Origin: Zygnema cylindricum
Lineage: Eukaryota; Streptophyta; Zygnematophyceae; Zygnematales; Zygnemataceae
Assembly (NCBI GenBank): GCA_037447655.1
Contig: JBBHKE010001527.1
Coordinates: 1-15,705, forward strand
DNA: 15,705 nucleotides
Reading direction: 5' to 3'
Every line of letters begins with the position of its first letter. Positions within the stretch are counted from its first letter, which is position 1. The notes beneath the pieces were generated by a model. It worked only from the letters and a program-made list of their open reading frames with translations. It was not told where the DNA came from and did no database searches. Below are positions 7,082-15,195 of the stretch, one piece after another. The position numbers and the translations under genes were made by a program.

Positions 7082-7404
7082 GCGCGCTTGGTGCAGTGGT
7101 AGCACACCGTCTACCGCCGTCACAATCCGCCGGATAGTCGGCTACTCCCGCGATACGCGGGAGATTCTGCAGTACCTGCAGAAAAATCTTCCGCAATGTG
7201 GAAGCAGACTCCACAATAATTGGCGGAAGACATCCTCACTCAAACGGTGATGGATGGCCAATCAGAAAATTGTGATTGGCGAACTGTCAGGACAAAGATC
7301 CTGACGTTCTAAAGCTGAGCGAAGCTTAGCAGCCGGCAATGTTCCGGTTGGGGCGGGGCCGTTAGATGGAGACCTGGGTTCGAACCCTAGAGCGCGCACT
7401 TTTT
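7082..7404 (+). ncRNA. tRNA-like Pol III element with seven-hairpin interior, copy II
   Basis: This is the best-preserved member. GCGCGCT (7082-7088) pairs perfectly with AGCGCGC (7391-7397). The D stem GTGC/GCAC (7091-7094 with 7102-7105) closes an AGTGGTA loop inside the A box TGGTGCAGTGG (7089-7099). The T arm is CTGGG, TTCGAAC, CCTAG (7374-7390). TTTTT follows at 7400-7404. Between the arms lie, in order: CTCCCGCG/CGCGGGAG (7145-7163); TTCTGCAG/CTGCAGAA (7165-7183); TCTTCCGC/GCGGAAGA (7187-7230), which encloses TGTGGA/TCCACA; GCCAATCA/TGATTGGC (7257-7280); GTCAGGA/TCCTGAC (7286-7305); GCTGAGC/GCTTAGC (7314-7330, one wobble); and AGCCGG/CCGGTT (7331-7349, one wobble). The intact arms, hairpins and terminator argue for a transcribed RNA of about 320 nt. 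No known RNA family is recognised. A full anticodon arm is not evident, so it is not a decoding tRNA. Confidence 0.75.
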
Positions 7405-7590
7405 ATATGATACATTTTCGATCTTTTCTCCGATCCTTTTATTCCGTGGAAAAGAAATGAAATGTTGACGTCCAAGGCGCAGTTTCATCTGTGCCGTACA
7501 GATTTCGGTCTCTCGCGATGAATTTCAAGAAAACGTATTTCATTCTCGTAGCCAATAAATTCATTCGATTTGAAGTGTTTTTTTATGTTT
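7398..7590 (+). repeat. Tail of tRNA-derived repeat, copy D (inverted relative to A-C)
   Basis: Downstream of the tRNA-like body this is the reverse complement of the tail of copies A and C: GTGCCGTACAGATTTCGGTCTCTC (7492-7515) matches the GAGAGACC region, and TAGCCAATAAATTCATTCGATT (7549-7570) matches the GATTTCATTGGCTAA region. The second T arm and terminal block are absent, so the copy is truncated. The sequence just after 7397 begins with the T5 run, showing that the tail lies beyond the presumed transcript end. Confidence 0.65.
7400..7404 (+). terminator. T5 Pol III terminator
   Basis: Five Ts begin two bases after the acceptor 3' strand at 7397, the usual place for RNA polymerase III termination in tRNA genes. 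The related 3' ends at 787 (minus) and 1994 (minus) have TTT and TTTT at the same offset. Confidence 0.6.
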
Positions 7591-8391
7591 CCTTTTTTAT
7601 GGTACGGCCCCATGCAGTTGTCACTTAGCGTACTTACTTAGGATTTTAGCGCGGATCCGGCGGACCCGGATTTAAATTGTAACTTAAGTTTGTGACGACT
7701 GTATAAGTCGACAACGCCCGTGACGGTTGTCACCGTGTACAATTTGTGATGGCGCACCGTAAAAATTGTTTGTGACGTCGCAAAATTTTTCGTGACATTT
7801 TGTAAACGCCACACCTTTCCAAGTACCAACCCTCCATGGATGCTGTCCATGGCTGAAGAAGTGACGTTTCCCTTGCCTTTCCTGTACGATTGCCTCTTTG
7901 GAAGTTTCTTCGCGCTTTGAACCTCTATTTGACTTCCTTTCTTCAAACATCTGCACGCAGCAGAATGAGGTAAGATTCACATCTGCACGCTGCAGAATGA
8001 GGTAAGATTCTAAGGAAGCAGCTTCCCCTCAAATTCTACTTTGGCATCCACAAGATTTTTGTTATTAAGCGGTTTTAGGCTTTCACAACGACTATGCTAG
8101 AAGTGCTATTAGTCTCGTTTGACTTCGCTGGCATAAAAAAACACCCGCTTTGGAAGCACGGAGAAGAAGGTCAAAATGTTCCAAGTTGGAGCTATCGTTT
8201 TTACACTCATTTGAAAAAAAACATTAAATATTTACGTCATATTTTGATCTTCTGCGGTGTTTTGGATGAATTCCACTAACTTAATGTTGTTGCTAATGAG
8301 ATATTATCTTAACATTTTTTGTTTTGTTTTTTTCAATTTTGAGGGTGTCCTTTAGGGTAATAAATGAATATTAACTTCATACCGACCTGCT
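7591..8391. other. No gene recognised; short inverted and direct repeats
   Basis: Reading frames here on both strands overlap one another and lack recognisable motifs. Visible structure includes ATCCG/CGGAT around 7655-7670, several GTGACG or GTGACA boxes between 7690 and 7795, one of them in a GTGACGG/TTGTCAC inverted repeat near 7719, and a 32-bp tandem duplication at 7947-8010. From 8011 to 8391 I see nothing beyond AT-rich unique sequence. Confidence 0.5.
7947..8010 (+). repeat. Two tandem copies of a 32-bp unit
   Basis: Units 7947-7978 and 7979-8010 differ at one base (CACGCAGCAG versus CACGCTGCAG). Each ends in GAATGAGGTAAGATTC, which contains GAG|GTAAGA, a near-consensus plant or animal 5' splice site. 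No convincing exon precedes either site. Confidence 0.9.
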
Positions 8392-8630
8392 TACTTATTA
8401 GGAAACTGAACTAGATGCTGAACTAAGTACTGAATCAAATACTAAACTAGTTATTGAATTGAAAGCTGAACTAGTAAACTGAACAAAATATTTAACAGAA
8501 AACCTAACCAAATATTACAGTGGATACTGAACCGAAAACTATATGACATACTCAATTAGAAATATACTGAAATAACTGATCTACTAGATACTGAACTGAA
8601 CTAACTACTGAATCAAATACTAAACTAGGT
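8392..8630. repeat. Second block of the 12-bp ACTGAACT repeat
   Basis: From TTACTTATTAGGAAACTGAAC onward the succession of variant units follows that of 2147-2310 (for example AAAGCTGAACT, AACAGAAAACC versus AACAGGAAACC, and CAGTGGATACTGAAC). It is therefore a relocated or duplicated copy of the same array rather than an independent expansion. Stops interrupt all frames. Confidence 0.8.
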
Positions 8631-9619
8631 ATTGGCTTCCAACTTCAGAACATTAATTGAACATAAAATTGGAGCTAGCCTTTGTGAGCATTCATCTGAA
8701 CTATTTTTAAATCTCGAAACACTTCTGAACCATGCCTTTCCCTTGCAAGACATTTAACCTTTTGAAGGCATCTTAGGGTGTGTACCGATGCAACTGTAAC
8801 TTGAGCGCACAAAGTTTTGTAGTGGAGATTCTCCCTACATGGTCTATGGATGTTCTGATTTTCGAAAACAAAAGTTGTCACTCAAAGTCGTAGCTATTGT
8901 GGACTTCGGCTTTTTCGTGTCGTTGCAGACATCCGATATCTTGTAACATTGTCGAGGTCATACATATTGATGACACTGTCGACGTCACTAATTATATAGC
9001 TTTCCTCCATACTTCCTGATTTTGGTTTTTCGTTGACACCAAATTCCGCAAAGAGGTAGCCATTTTTTTCTTTTCCATAGCTCTTTTTCTCACAATAATG
9101 CTATGGTGAAACATTCTAGCAAGGAGTGGGGAAGAGTGGGAGAGGGAGGGAAGGTCGCTATGGCGGCGAAGAGTTTTGAAAATGATGTTATGTTCCGAGA
9201 CTTCTACGAATGTTTTTTCCGTACATACTGGTGACAGGCAAAAAAGAATTACATCTATTTCTCTCCCCCAAGATGATTGACATCCAATGAAATGTGTTTT
9301 CCTATTTGTTGGTTGGCGTCATTTTGTTTCACTCGGTTCTCAAGGTGGGTAACCATTAATTTTGAAGATGGAAAGACGCAGTAATTCGAAGCTAAGTTTG
9401 AGGATAACATAAATTGTATTTCGGCTTCTGCACTTTTTTAGTATGACACTTTCATTTCTTGATTTAGCGTTTAATTTTGAAGGAAGTAGATAGACAGACA
9501 CCCTTACTTGCACATGGTACATTATATTCAGATTGCACCAATTACTCCAAAACTCAAAACAAGTTCTTGCAAGAGAACGAATTTAACAAACTTCACATTT
9601 TTTATAAATAAACGAGCCA
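8631..9619. other. No gene recognised
   Basis: This is unique-looking AT-rich sequence. A purine-rich stretch at 9121-9153 is followed by ATGGCGGCGAAG at 9160 and a 24-codon frame ending at 9234. It has the look of a 5' leader and first exon but has no motif and no convincing donor, so I do not call it. The right edge lies beyond the probable poly(A) signal of the minus-strand gene. Confidence 0.4.
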
Positions 9620-9625
9620 TTTATT
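9620..9625 (-). promoter_or_regulatory. Probable polyadenylation signal
   Basis: TTTATT on the plus strand is AATAAA on the minus strand, about 330 nt downstream of the stop codon of the terminal exon at 9958. That gives a 3' UTR of ordinary length. Other AT-rich variants lie nearby, so the exact signal is not certain. Confidence 0.45.
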
Positions 9626-9957
9626 ACAATGTGGAGAAATAGGCTTCACACTTAATTAACCTCATTGTCAACCTCTGCGACTAAACACCACCCTACTGCT
9701 CCTGCCTGCATTGATGGGCGGAAGTCAAGACACTACTCTTTTGCTAGACACTAGCTCTTCAAAATCTACAACGTGTTAAAAACAAAGTTGCACAACTACA
9801 GATTATTGACAGAAGCGCTCTGCGATCGTATATTAAACAAACAAATTGAATCTGGTCCTTTGCTACCACATAATCAAAACACACAGTCACTTTACAAAGT
9901 ACACAGAAATAGTATTTTTTTTTCTTATGCAGAAACCTTCTCCACGACCTTCACTCC

Positions 9958-10071
9958 CTAGCCTCCAGGAGTGACCTCAATCTCAAATCGCTTGCCTCTG
10001 ACGACCACATACATGGTTCCGGGGGAGACGTAGTCGATCAAACGGTCCATGCGGAAAGGCTCACCGGGAAC
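9958..10071 (-). CDS. Terminal coding exon of an unidentified protein
   Basis: On the minus strand a polypyrimidine tract ending TTCTCCCTTCAG is followed directly by 37 codons and a TAG stop (9958-9960). The peptide begins VPGEPFRMDRLIDYVSPG, continues through VVVRGKRFEIEV and ends TPGG. It reads as alternating hydrophobic strands with a basic turn, like the last beta hairpin of a small globular domain. Codons such as GAC, TAC, GTC, TCC and ATC end strongly in C, unlike the AT-rich surroundings, which supports selection on protein. The intron would be phase 0. The frame stays open into the presumed intron as far as 10140, but that part lacks the codon bias and is probably not translated. I recognise no family. 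Upstream exons are not identifiable; they would lie beyond a long intron containing the decayed frame at 10640-14188, or outside the window. Confidence 0.7.
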   Translation of the reverse strand, partial: VPGEPFRMDRLIDYVSPGTMYVVVRGKRFEIEVTPGG

Positions 10072-10639
10072 CTGAAGGGAGAAAAATGAAATGAAATTGT
10101 TTTTCAGTGCCGTTTGAGTGGTAGAAATGTTTGTAAACATAAAGTAGTCAAGCGTTGTGAGAGCAGCGCAGCTGTGATTCTAGACCAGCGTAACATAGCA
10201 GTATAGCAAACTTAGTAGCATAGTTACTTAGTGGCGTAGCAGCATAGCAGCGCAACAGAGCAACGTAGCTTAGCAGTATAGCAATACCGCGAAATGTAGA
10301 TAGAATGGTATTGTTCTAAAAGATGTTTCCGGGATTTGTCTCGGTTGACAGTGAAGGTCCACGTGTACAGGTGTACAGTACTAGGTGGACTAGCAGCTAG
10401 CTAGTTTAAATAGTCAGGTAGGCTTAGTGGATAGGACACTCTTCGAATAGACCTACGTTACGAGCGCAACCTTGTACTCTCTTCCAAGTAATAAAGCGCA
10501 ACTTTGTCTGTCATTGCTGTGTGCTCCTATTGTTGCTACGGGAAGATCCTTGGTGTTTTGCGTTGTGCATTGTGGCATGCTGTGGCGCGCTATTGTCCCT
10601 TTTACAGCAAGAGAATCCGAGCAGTGAGTTGAAGGGGAC
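10072..10639. other. Presumed intron of the minus-strand gene
   Basis: No exon is recognised. From about 10185 to 10285 there is a degenerate repeat of TAGCA or TAGCAGCATAGCA type. At 10418-10441 GTAGGCTTAGTGGATAGGACACTC resembles a tRNA A-box region, but no B box follows, so it may be a worn tRNA-derived fragment. Confidence 0.4.
10185..10285. repeat. Degenerate TAGCA-rich repeat
   Basis: Repeated CATAGCAG, TATAGCA, CGTAGCAG and TTAGCAG elements have irregular spacing. It is a simple-sequence tract without an evident function. Confidence 0.6.
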
Positions 10640-13600
10640 GTTACTTTTGATTCCTGTAGAAGCTGCAAATCCAGGAAAGAAAAAAACAGATCAGACAGGT
10701 TTCATCGGAAAACCAAATCCCATGCAAAGGGCCAAACACTTTGCCCGGGAACAGATCATGAGAGACCATGTCAAATAAGTGATAGATTCAAAGGGGACAC
10801 AAGAGATATCGAGGAAGGCTGCAGACTCATGAAGTGTGGACGAAGTCTAGTGAAGTAAAAACAATCCAAACACAAACCACTCAGAGGATGCAGTCAAACC
10901 CAACCTGTCCTTGGCTAGGAAGAGAAAGCTAACCAAAACTATTCTCCAAACATCCTACAAAGATGGAACATCCATAAAAGATAAAATCACTCATTTTTCC
11001 ACTCTATTAGACAGATCAAGAAAAGCATGTCTAAAATTCTTAGTGGCCACACAGATCTGCTGGCTATTCCTTTCACTACTGACATAATTTTCAGGCGTCC
11101 TCACCTGGTTAGAGGAGAAAAATTCGGAAGAGTTGGAGTGGAACAAAGTGGTGGAGGTGATGTTGGAGATCGAATCCTGCACCGCAAATGTGTCCAAAGT
11201 CGACACAAACCTCGATGGCTCCAACTCTTCATCTGCAAGTGGAACAGAAGGGGATGGTTAGGTTAGGCAGTCACATCCAAGTGACAATCACACAAAGGAG
11301 GAGGCTCCCATCAACCACAATGAGGAGCCTAACTTCATTCACGTACAAAGCAGCCAACACACAGAGAGTGGAGACAGCCAAGGAGAGAAGCAAGTCGACC
11401 GAAGCATATCCAAACCCTAATAGAAATCTGCAACTTACGAACGCAGTGGCGACCCAAACTCCATGAAAAAGATCACGATAGATCATAAACGGATGGCTTA
11501 CCAAGCAATGGGTGCAGGAACGCGCTAACATGTTGCAAAAGAAGAGGAGCACGTCCGTGGAAACGAAGCCACAACGAAGGAGAACTCTAACCGAGTCAAG
11601 TGGGTGCAGTCGAAGAATCTGTAAGAAAGTTGCAAAAAAATCAGCACCAAACAGAAACTGATGGACAAGGACCCAAGGCATTCCAAAACATAACTGGAAT
11701 GGCAAGCATTCACTCATCCTACAAGGAGCAGGAGAGTAGATATCATGCTCAGATCTTACCAACTGCAAGTACACTAAAACACTGCAAGTACTGCAAAAGA
11801 TCAGAAAAAAAATGAGGGACAAGGAAAGAGGAGAGATTAGAAAGAGAAACTCAGAAGGGAATCCGGGAGCGATCAACAAAGTGCAGATCTTTCAATTCCA
11901 AGAGTTGCAAAACGATCTGGTCACTTAGAATCCACCTCCACGTTTGGATTTAACCACGGAATCAAGAGCCTCAAGTGGATCGAACTCAGTGACTTGTCAG
12001 AAAGAGAGCCATGCGAAAGTAAAGAAAATTCCAAAAGAGGAACTGAAAAATCCTAAGCAAAGAATGTACAGTTCACAACTCAATGCATAGAAGGCAGTCA
12101 CATGTATGGAGTTAGTTCGCAAACTGAGAACAATAAGGAGACCCTCACAAACAAAAGCGTGGAAATTCACCTATCTGTTGATAGCAAAGTCAGCGGAAGC
12201 GTGGGGAGCTCAGAAATCCGATGTAGCAAAGCGCCACAGTAATTGGTCAGGCAGTTATCCAAAAGATTTGCATCGACCACGGGAGATCAATCAATATGCA
12301 AATCAAAAACTGACAAGGAGGTCAGAAAACAGATCCAACTAAGAAGGTGACGAACGGGAGAACATGGAGGAGTAAAGAGGGAATGAAAGGAGATAAGGTG
12401 CAATCACAATAAAGAGACCTCAATACATCTAGAGGCGAGGCAGAAACAAAAGATGGCAAGATGCTCACCAAGTCAATCAAAAGTGGGAGCATAGAGAACA
12501 CCATCACAAGAAACATTGAAGACAAAGGGAGCCGAAAAGTGAAACTCTTACCAAAAATGGGACTGTCGATAGAAGGTCCCATGAGTCGCACACCAACGTC
12601 AGAAAAACCGAAGTTCCCAGGTCACCTCATCACTCGCCATCACACACGCCAAAGGTGGAAATGACTTAAGTTTCGAAGAGGACAGAGGTCTTGCAAAACC
12701 ATGGAAAGAGGTGTTAGAATTTCTCAATATAGAAACTAACATACTATTCTGACAAGTGATAGATCTCACAGATATTGAAACTAACAGAAAAGAGATCAAA
12801 TTAGAGGCTGACACCAAAAGATACAAATCTGAGCTAGCCACAGAAGAATAAAAATCTAAACTAGACTGAAATGTTGACAGCTCAAATACTAACAAACTGA
12901 AACAGTTAAGGGCAAAGGAGGGGACAGGTGGGAACCTACCATTTAAAAGTTTGAGCGAGGAGGAGCCCAAAAGCAGGCAGAATGCCGGAGCATTCAAATC
13001 CTCCGCCGAGACCTCCAAGAAGGAAGACATCACGAGTCTTAAAGTCAACGGAAAAGATGGAAAATCTGCGAACAAAATAGGAGATAAAGAGGAGTTAGAC
13101 ATTGTCATCGCAAAAACCAAAAGAGATAAAACATTTGCAACAAAGGAAAGAACCTCAAGAAAAGACACTTCAACAAATCTTAAAAAGATGACACTAACAC
13201 TCAAAACTCTTTAAGTTATCCTTGCAAAAACATAATGCCAGCAAAAAAAGGACAATTTCACTAGAACTCACGAGGAGGAAGTCGAGAATCCGACGATAGT
13301 GGGAGTGCACATCGAGTTGAACTCCCAAATCGAGTCCAATCTATCGGATATTGAGGCCAAATTTGCAAAAGAAAATAAGGTGTCAGCAATTCAAGCTAAA
13401 GAGATTCCAAAGACCTACAAGAAGATATTGCTATCCCAAAATAGTAATACAAGAGGTAGTGGGAAGCGACAAAGGGGAGAGATGGGAGACTTACTAAAAT
13501 TTGAAAGGACATTTAACCTCACCAAGTCTCCATCCTCGAGCATTCGGGCAACGGGCGACGTTTAACCGGTCATGCAGCCCATGGAAAGGAAGCTGAAAAG

Positions 13601-14188
13601 ACAGATCACAGCGAAAAGCGTGAGTAGGTTAAGAGTTCGAAGAGAGAAACTAACATCTATGTTTGAAGTTGGACCCTACGAAAACACCAAATTGCAAGAG
13701 CAGCAGCAGTTGCAAAATGCACGATCTCATTTCAGGCAGCAGCTCAAGGAGAAAGAGAGATCAAAAGCTTAACTATTGAACCCCATCAAGGAGCAAGAAA
13801 ATCAATCTTACCTCAAGTATCCGCACCACGAGAAGGGAGAAGCCCCAAGTCTTCAACAAAGGAAGGCCGCCACCTAGAATGAACACGAGAAGGCGTGGTT
13901 TCGGGAAAAGGGAAGAAGTTGCGAAACCCTAAGTCCCTTAGTAAACTCATATTTCAAGGATTAAAAGGGGAAGAAAACTTGGCAAACCGCTTAGAGGAAA
14001 AGGGTAGCCTAGGTCAGAGAAACACTCTAGTTCATGGCAATCTAAGGGATACAAGGAGTCTAAACTGTGACATCCTACGCAATGGCAGAGAGGAAAAAGA
14101 CTTAGAAGACAATAAGGGAGGAGGTTTCAAGAAAATAAACCTAAAACCTAAATATCGCGACCACAAATTTTTATATCGAACGATGTAA
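10640..14188 (+). pseudogene. Long decayed hydrophilic reading frame, family unknown
   Basis: The plus strand is purine-rich, and codons starting at positions congruent to 0 modulo 3 (the frame of the ATG at 12951) read as one hydrophilic protein from about 10640 to 12340 and again from about 12650 to 13890. The frame one base earlier (that of 12461) carries the signal at about 12340-12650 and again at 13895-14188. Stops are sparse in these segments: roughly one per 40 to 50 codons by hand count, against about one per 16 expected for this composition. Many could arise from CAA, CAG or CGA by C-to-T change. The product is rich in K, E, S, T, N and Q. It includes RKRKLTKTILQTSYKDG near 10930, WIELSDLSEREPCESKE near 11980, a coiled-coil-like part with EADTKRYKSELATEE near 12810, and VGPYENTKLQEQQQLQNA near 13670. 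No zinc knuckle, protease, RT or other hallmark is seen. It may be a retroelement ORF1/gag or a dead host gene. Open minus-strand frames opposite it (202 and 201 codons, Leu/Phe/Ser-rich) are antisense shadows. Confidence 0.55.
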
Positions 14189-14488
14189 ATTGGTCGAGCA
14201 ACAACAATTTGATAAGGCAACACTTTGAGACATCAAAATATGTTCACTTCGCGACAGTGAAATCGACGCTTCATGATCACTAAAGATTACGCGGATTTTT
14301 GATTTGGATGATTGCACGAACAAAGAGGATTACATGTCAAGTAATCCGATTGACGAGTCAGTAACAAAAGACAAAGTCGCCAACGGCACAATTCTTTTGT
14401 ACGACAAACGGCTCATTTCAATCCACGTATGACAGGACAGGATTTTAAGGATCACAAGTTGTCCTGACGGACAAAAATGTTATGGGAA
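14189..14488. other. No gene recognised
   Basis: Unique sequence between the decayed frame and the inverted-repeat region. The only structure seen is a short GTCC/GGAC hairpin at 14461-14472. Confidence 0.4.
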
Positions 14489-14555
14489 GCAAAATCTACC
14501 AAGTACTAACGAAATCGTATGGGTGGTTCACAACGAACCACGTAGTAGATTTTGC
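14489..14555. repeat. Nested perfect hairpins
   Basis: An 11-bp perfect outer stem, GCAAAATCTAC (14489-14499) with GTAGATTTTGC (14545-14555), encloses a 7-bp perfect inner stem, GTGGTTC/GAACCAC (14523-14529 with 14535-14541), with a 5-nt loop. The GTGGTTCACA motif of the inner stem recurs at 14571 and, inverted, at 15186-15195. Confidence 0.8.
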
Positions 14556-14570
14556 AGGGTACACAATTGT

Positions 14571-15195
14571 GTGGTTCACACTTGAAAAATGGGAAAACGG
14601 TATGTTATGAAAACGATACTTTTTTTTGTCCACCGTGAACTGGCACGTGACGCTAGCCTACGTCAACTAGCGTGTCGTGATACGAGCCACTTATCCGTAC
14701 GAAAAGTAAACGCTTTGTGGACATGATATGTACGAAGCCTTCCCAACCAAAATGTACTGTTACGTGAGAGTCTTTACAAACCGAAAAAAACCGTGAAGGA
14801 ACTTAGAACATGCCCTTTATTCATTTTTTTCCATCGGTGTTTTTTTTTGTTTTTGACATTACGTGTTCTCTTATCTGATTGGTCCTCTAGTTTTGTTTAT
14901 AAGTTTGCGACGGAATGAATTCTTGTACGGTTCACGTCTTTGCGCTTCGTTTTCGAAATTCTTCAAAAACGAAAAAGTGCATTACGAACATGATGTCCGA
15001 TGGCGGACAGCAGTTGCCGTTTGCTTTACGCAGCTGTCGAGTTTTTACGTATAAAATTGCATCTTTTGTCCGCCGCAACGCTCCAAAACAGTCAAACCAA
15101 CCGTCACCGCCGTGTTTTTTGTCTTTTTTTGAAATTTGGCGTTCGGATCCCAAATATTATGACATCCGTTTTCCCATTTTTCAAGTGTGAACCAC
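14571..15195. repeat. 30-bp perfect inverted repeat enclosing 565 bp
   Basis: Positions 14571-14600 and 15166-15195 are exact reverse complements over 30 bp (start GTGGTTCACACTTG, end GGGAAAACGG). Weaker matching continues outward (GCAGGGTACACAATTG versus the reverse complement of the CAAATGTACGG region) and inward (ATGTTATGA versus ATGTCATAA). This could mark a small DNA transposon, a foldback element, or an inverted duplication. No target duplication is obvious, and the interior has no convincing gene; an ATGGCGGAC at 15000 opens an 81-codon frame without motifs. Confidence 0.75.
14644..14679. repeat. 13-bp hairpin with 10-nt loop
   Basis: CACGTGACGCTAG (14644-14656) pairs with CTAGCGTGTCGTG (14667-14679) at 11 of 13 positions. 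It lies just inside the left arm of the larger inverted repeat. Confidence 0.7.

Larger units (their letters stand above)
5266..7340 (+). repeat. Long dispersed repeat unit, copy 2
   Basis: This is a direct copy of 2700-4800. It carries a 244-bp insertion at 5949-6192 and lacks about 240 bp present in copy 1 (junction near 6645), but the order is otherwise the same, ending in the complete tRNA-like element at 7082. The open frame of 168 codons on the minus strand (5687-6193) crosses the insertion boundary and the tRNA-like sequence, so it is accidental. Confidence 0.8.

Noticed and set aside
7638-7980. Overlapping minus-strand frames of 102 and 98 codons
   Set aside because: They overlap in different frames, cover GTGACG-type repeats and show no recognisable motif.
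9160-9234. Short frame starting ATGGCGGCGAAG after a purine-rich leader
   Set aside because: Only 24 codons, no motif, and no clear splice donor or continuation.
11075-11095. Branch-point and acceptor-like CTGAC...TTTTCAG in the decayed frame
   Set aside because: It looks like a 3' splice site, but no matching donor is evident and the frame continues on both sides apart from one stop.
11271-11879. Open frame of 202 codons on the minus strand, hydrophobic
   Set aside because: It is the codon-aligned antisense of the decayed plus-strand frame. Its Leu/Phe/Ser richness is the mirror of Lys/Glu/Arg codons.
12599-13204. Open frame of 201 codons on the minus strand
   Set aside because: Same reason: antisense of the purine-rich, coiled-coil-like plus-strand frame.
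10640-14188. An active gene using TAA/TAG as glutamine
   Set aside because: Reading stops as Gln suits the context, but TGA stops and frameshifts also occur, and the nearby terminal exon ends normally at TAG. Decay of CAA, CAG and CGA codons is simpler.
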